Below are positions 60,083 to 64,000 of a stretch of DNA of 64,000 nt, one piece after another (the first letter of the stretch is position 1; every line of letters begins with the position of its first letter). The position numbers and the translations under genes are program-made. The notes beneath the pieces were generated by a model, which was given only the letters and a program-made list of their open reading frames with translations, did no database searches and was not told where the DNA came from. This DNA comes from Medakamo hakoo. Taxonomy: Eukaryota > Chlorophyta > Trebouxiophyceae > Coccomyxaceae. Location of the stretch: the NCBI GenBank assembly GCA_026636295.1, contig CP089462.1:868001-932000 (forward strand), written 5' to 3'.

Positions 60083-63000
60083 TCAGCAGCACGCCCGCCA
60101 CACGCTCGCCCAGTAAGTGTCCCGCTGCCGCCCTTCCTCGCTCACCACAGCCCGCGCGGCGGCCAGCACAGCATCCATGGCCGACCCCAGCGCGGCCGAC
60201 CAGGATTCGAGGGCCAGGTCTTCGGCGGCGGTGATCCGCCCGGCCGCCGCGTCGGCCGCGAGCGCGGGCAGCGCCGCCCGCAGGGCGCGCGCCGCGTCCA
60301 CGCGCGCCGCCTCCGTCCGCACGATTTCCTCCTCCACCACCGTCCGGGTGCGGGCGGCGGCAGCGGCGCCGGGCGCTTCCAGGTCCGCCCGGCAGGCGGA
60401 CGCCAAGCGCTGCGTCGCAGCCAGGGCGGCCGTCATGGGCCCGTCCACACTCCCCACCAGCGTCTGGGCGGCCCGGCGCGAGAGCAGGACGGACGGGTCG
60501 GGCGTGGACTCGCCGCCGCCGTCACCGCCCGCCCGCTTTTCATTCCAGGGCGCGAGCGCCGCACCATCCCCGCGCCAGCACTCCTGGGAGGAGGCGAGCT
60601 GGAAGGCGGCCAGGCGGCCGGACAGGCCGTCGACGGCCGCCGCCACGGTCGGCACGGCGGGCGGCATGGGCGTGATCAAGTCCCTCTCCGGAATGCACGG
60701 CACGGCGAAGGGCAGGCGGTCGTCGCGGGCCAGCGCTTGGACGACGCCCAGCGGGGCCGTGACGCCGCTCCCGATCGCGTCGGTGTACGCCGCGATGGGC
60801 AGGGGCACGTCGCGTCCGGACGCGCGCGCCTCGCGCGCGCCGGCCGCGAAATCGTCCCACGCCCGCGTCAGCACGCCCGCGCCCGCCTCCAGCGCTTTGC
60901 CCAGCGTTTCCAGGCATTCCGTCGACGCGTAGTACGGCGTGATGAGGGAGAACCAGATCATGGTGAGCAACGACCCGACGGCCGTCGACACGACCTTGCC
61001 ACCGAAAAACAGTTCAGAACCCGGCTTGGGCGCGGCCGGGTTGTACTGGCACAGCAGGGAGGCCATGAACGTGGACGTCGCCAGGAAGAGCGGTTGTTTG
61101 AACGCTTCCAGCACGTTGATGTGGCCCGCCGCAAACATGACGGCCAGCAGGATGGGGATGAGGGCGCCGGGCAGGCGGTAGACCGGCGTCTTCATGAGGC
61201 CGTAGCCCGCCGCGCCGCCGAGCAGCACCAAAAAGACTTGGATGAGCGCGTTGTAACGCGTCGCTTCGACGCGCGGCTGGGCGCACACGGCGACGACGGT
61301 CAACACGTTCGCGATCTGCCAGTCAAACAGGGCTTTGGGGAAGTGCCACAGCAGCAGGATGGCGGCCGTCAGCACCGCGGCCGTGGCGGCAAAGTACTTC
61401 AGGCCAAAGTGGACCATGCGGGACGAGGCCATGGCCCGGCGCGCGCCCTTCGACGACAGGCACGCCGGGATGGAGCGGGCCGCGACGCTGAAGAGGCGTT
61501 TCCAGACCAGGAGCCCGGACCAGCCCGCGAAGTTGGCGGCCAGCCAGACGACGTGCGGGTTGGGCTCCTTGGCCTGCTTCTTCTTGGCGGGGGGAGGCGC
61601 GCCGACGCCTTTGGCCGTGGCGGCGGGCGCTTCCACGTCGGCCGCACCGCCGCCGCCGCCGCCCGTCGGCAGGTCGAGCGCGGAAATGATGGCCGCCTCC
61701 AGCCCCTGGACCGCTTCGACGACACCGCCCAACAGCATGGTCGCGTGGGACAGGGCGCGCATGCGGACGGCGGACGCATAGTCGGGCTGGCCGTCGGCGT
61801 TGAGGTCGGTCCCGCCGCCCGCCTTGCCGCGCCCGCCGCCCTTCCTTGACGGCGCGATCGCGGCCAGCCAGGCCGTCTGCGCCGCCGTCACAGCTGCCAC
61901 CAGGTCAGACTGGTGGGCGTCCCACCCGGCGCCGTGCAGGGCCGGGCGGCTCGCCTTCCACGCGGCCGCGGCGGCGGGCGCGTCGCGCAGGACCGCAGCA
62001 GCGGCAGCGCACCCGTCAGCGGCAGCCTTCGCCGCGGACCGGAAAGCTTCCGCCGCGACCACACCACCTTCACGCGTCTTGATGGCGGCCGCGTCGGCCG
62101 CAAAGCCAGGGCGGGCGACGACCTCTTCCAGGGCGGCGGCCCGGCCGATGAGGCCGTCCACGGCGTCGAGCACAGCGCCCCACCGCCCGAAGCGGAAGGG
62201 CGCGCCGCCGCCGCGGAACAGGAGCGGCGGCTCGAACAGGGCTTCCCGCAGCTCGGCCCGAGCGGCCGTCAGCAGGGACCGCCAGGCGACGACGGGCGGC
62301 GGGGTGGCGAGCTGGGCGCCGCGGGACGCGCCAAAGGACGAGCCGCCGACGACCGCGGCTTGCGCGGCAGGCGTGAGGCCGCCCGAGTCCGGGTGGGGGG
62401 GGATGGTGTCGGCCCGCAGGCCGGCCAGGATGGTGGCGTCGTCGTCGCTGGACGGCGCTCCCGTTTTTAAGCCGGCCGTCTCAGCCTCCAGGGCGGCGGC
62501 GGCCGCGGCGGCAGCCGCGGCGGCGGCGGCAGGCACGCTGTCCTCATCCTTGCTGCCGCTCCCGCCGCGCCCACCGCCCTTTGCCGCGGCCGCCGACATG
62601 GCGGCCGACATGGCGGCCAGGCGGTCCTCCTCCCGCGCCGCGCGCAGGGAGGCTCGGCTGTCCAGTAGGGCGGGTGGTTTGGCGGCGGGAGGCGCGCCGC
62701 CGCCGGCGCGCGCGCCGTCCTTGCCCCCCCGCGCCTGCGCAGGCGGCGGGCCCACATAACTCGCGACCGCGCGCCCCACGCCGTCCAGGACGCGGGCCGT
62801 GGACCGCAGGCACGCGGTGGACGCGCGGGACGGCAACACGGCCGACCCCGCGACGAGCGTCGCGCCCGACGCCACCAGGCCCGCGCGCAGCAGGTCGATG
62901 ATGGCGCTCTTCCAAAAGCCGCGCAGGCCGACGACGGGGACGGCGCCCGCGTTGGCAATGACCAGGCCCGCCAGGACGGCGACCAAGGACCCCAGGGCGC

Positions 63001-63697
63001 CGACGGCCGGGTTGTCCGGGTCGCACCGCACAATGGAGGCGAGCGCCATGACGGCGACGCCCGCCCCGCACAGGACGCCGTAGTAGCCCCCGCCGACGAT
63101 GGGCAGCTGCTTCAGCAGTGCCATGGCCTGGCCCAGGGACGGCGTCGGCTTCACGGCCGGCGCCGCGCCCGCCGCCGCGCCCGCCGCCGCATTCTTGGCC
63201 GCGGCCATGGCGCCCAGGATCTTGGCTTTGGCGGGCGTGTCTGGGCCCGCCAAAATGGTCTTCACCGTTTTGACGAGGGAGTTGTTGCCCGCGCCCGCGG
63301 CCGCCCAGGCGATCGAGACGGCCGCGCCGCCGAGCGCGCCGCCCACGCACAGCATGCCCGTCGCGACGGACGCGGCCATGACCCGCGCCCCCACATTGGA
63401 GCGGGGGGACAGCTGGATCACCAGCGCAGCAAACAGGACGGCGGCCTGGCAGGACATGGGGAAGCGCAGGCGGGGGACGACGACGAAGAGCGACAGGAAC
63501 GCGACGCCGACGACCAGCTGGGCCGCCGTGCGGGCGTAGGGCGAGGCCAAGTACGCGGCCGCGCCGGTGCGCGGGCGGGGTGGCGGGGGCAGGGCGGGCA
63601 GGGCGGACGTCCCGCCGGTCGTGCCGTCCAGGGCGGCCCACGCGCGCTCGTAGGCCTGGGCCGACGCGGCGGACGACGGCGAGCGGTGGCGGAGCAT
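60083..63697 (-). CDS. FUSC-like (fusaric acid resistance/aromatic acid exporter) membrane protein
   Basis: A single frame of 1204 residues. It has two membrane clusters separated by a long cytosolic region. The first (about 50-310) includes TAAQLVVGVAFLSLFVVV and AAVLFAALVIQL. The second (about 770-950) includes YFAATAAVLTAAILLLWHF, IQVFLVLLGGAAGYGLM and IPILLAVMFAAGHI. Cytosolic helical segments with Ala-rich loops lie between and after. The two-cluster layout fits the FUSC/ArAE superfamily, which also includes plant ALMT channels. Substrate unknown. The chosen start is MLRHRSPSSAASAQAYERAW; an upstream in-frame ATG at 63772 would add 25 residues. Confidence 0.65.
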   Translation of the reverse strand: MLRHRSPSSAASAQAYERAWAALDGTTGGTSALPALPPPPRPRTGAAAYLASPYARTAAQLVVGVAFLSLFVVVPRLRFPMSCQAAVLFAALVIQLSPRSNVGARVMAASVATGMLCVGGALGGAAVSIAWAAAGAGNNSLVKTVKTILAGPDTPAKAKILGAMAAAKNAAAGAAAGAAPAVKPTPSLGQAMALLKQLPIVGGGYYGVLCGAGVAVMALASIVRCDPDNPAVGALGSLVAVLAGLVIANAGAVPVVGLRGFWKSAIIDLLRAGLVASGATLVAGSAVLPSRASTACLRSTARVLDGVGRAVASYVGPPPAQARGGKDGARAGGGAPPAAKPPALLDSRASLRAAREEDRLAAMSAAMSAAAAKGGGRGGSGSKDEDSVPAAAAAAAAAAAAALEAETAGLKTGAPSSDDDATILAGLRADTIPPHPDSGGLTPAAQAAVVGGSSFGASRGAQLATPPPVVAWRSLLTAARAELREALFEPPLLFRGGGAPFRFGRWGAVLDAVDGLIGRAAALEEVVARPGFAADAAAIKTREGGVVAAEAFRSAAKAAADGCAAAAAVLRDAPAAAAAWKASRPALHGAGWDAHQSDLVAAVTAAQTAWLAAIAPSRKGGGRGKAGGGTDLNADGQPDYASAVRMRALSHATMLLGGVVEAVQGLEAAIISALDLPTGGGGGGAADVEAPAATAKGVGAPPPAKKKQAKEPNPHVVWLAANFAGWSGLLVWKRLFSVAARSIPACLSSKGARRAMASSRMVHFGLKYFAATAAVLTAAILLLWHFPKALFDWQIANVLTVVAVCAQPRVEATRYNALIQVFLVLLGGAAGYGLMKTPVYRLPGALIPILLAVMFAAGHINVLEAFKQPLFLATSTFMASLLCQYNPAAPKPGSELFFGGKVVSTAVGSLLTMIWFSLITPYYASTECLETLGKALEAGAGVLTRAWDDFAAGAREARASGRDVPLPIAAYTDAIGSGVTAPLGVVQALARDDRLPFAVPCIPERDLITPMPPAVPTVAAAVDGLSGRLAAFQLASSQECWRGDGAALAPWNEKRAGGDGGGESTPDPSVLLSRRAAQTLVGSVDGPMTAALAATQRLASACRADLEAPGAAAAARTRTVVEEEIVRTEAARVDAARALRAALPALAADAAAGRITAAEDLALESWSAALGSAMDAVLAAARAVVSEEGRQRDTYWASVWRACC

Positions 63698-64000
63698 GGG
63701 GTGTGGGGTGGGATGGGGTGGGAGGTCGTGGATCCGCGCGGACGCTCGTCCGCGCGCGCGAGGACAAAACAAAGGCCGCGCCCGGGCTGGTGCGGCCTGA
63801 TTCGGCCTTCTGCGCGTGTCAGGCCCAATCTTGAGCTCTCTGGCTACGCACTGAGCGCCAGAGATTGATGGGCAAGGGGGCCGGGCGTCGTGCGTTGGCG
63901 ACGACGCGCCCTTTGTGTCTCGCGATGTTTTTTTTTTTTTTTGATGGAGGCTGCTCTGCCCGCGTCTACCTCACAAAAAACACGTCGTCCACCCCCACCC
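63698..64000. promoter_or_regulatory. Upstream region of the FUSC-like gene, to window end
   Basis: The last 303 bp hold no recognisable gene. A run of T at about 63929-63942 may be a homopolymer tract in the promoter or in an adjacent gene beyond the window. Confidence 0.35.

Noticed and set aside
60020-61849. 609-codon plus-strand frame opposite the FUSC-like gene
   Set aside because: Arg/Gly-rich shadow. The minus frame has clear transmembrane periodicity.
1-64000. Transposons, virus-derived elements, CRISPR arrays, rRNA
   Set aside because: No transposase, reverse transcriptase, integrase or capsid-like frame, no long terminal repeats and no direct-repeat array were seen on either strand.

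Overview
This window looks like nuclear DNA from a photosynthetic eukaryote, most likely a chlorophyte green alga. By eye it is about 70% G+C. Genes are split by short GT-AG introns, with no operons. It encodes nuclear copies of plastid-targeted proteins: the biotin carboxylase of heteromeric acetyl-CoA carboxylase, a stromal processing peptidase, class I fructose-bisphosphate aldolase, an alpha-glucan phosphorylase and a DUF3067 protein. It also has plant-type NUP1, PHT4 and DDA1 homologues. A Pierce-like motif suggests flagella and a MER3/HFM1 helicase suggests meiosis. Species cannot be named from sequence alone.

I recognise 29 protein-coding genes, about one per 2.2 kb, on both strands. 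1-8.3 kb: golgin-84-like tail-anchored golgin (5' partial), SEC20 with a C-terminal HDEL, and an ACT-domain/alpha-glucan phosphorylase fusion. 8.4-15.4 kb: FG nucleoporin of NUP1/NUP136 type, plastid thioredoxin-fold 2Fe-2S protein, FTR1 iron permease. 15.5-25.5 kb: kelch/coiled-coil protein, an unknown Arg/Pro-rich protein, plastid aldolase, ICMT, Pierce-motif protein, DUF3067 protein, DUF1749 hydrolase. 25.5-37.6 kb: large PPR protein, JmjC ribosomal oxygenase, SAP/RGG protein, MER3/HFM1 helicase. 37.9-47.6 kb: PHT4-type transporter, biotin carboxylase, stromal processing peptidase. 47.8-64 kb: DDA1 fused to a SAP domain, ALG2, type I membrane protein, DUF1826 protein, a PCxxC protein with a frame discontinuity, SAR1, uricase, a small membrane protein and a FUSC-like membrane protein.

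Neighbouring genes do not form one pathway, but themes recur. ER-Golgi traffic and glycosylation: golgin, SEC20, SAR1, ALG2. Plastid metabolism and biogenesis: phosphorylase, aldolase, biotin carboxylase, SPP, DUF3067, probably the 2Fe-2S protein. Peroxisomal purine breakdown: uricase ending in ARL. Nucleus: NUP1, RIOX, MER3, DDA1.

Thirty-one introns were placed by reading-frame continuity and conserved domains. Every chosen donor begins GTG. Three acceptors have an A-tract directly before CAG. No tRNA, rRNA, CRISPR, transposon or virus-derived element was recognised. Intergenic spacers are short (about 20 bp to 770 bp) and hold microsatellites and a few hairpins. Gene starts are the least certain part of this annotation.
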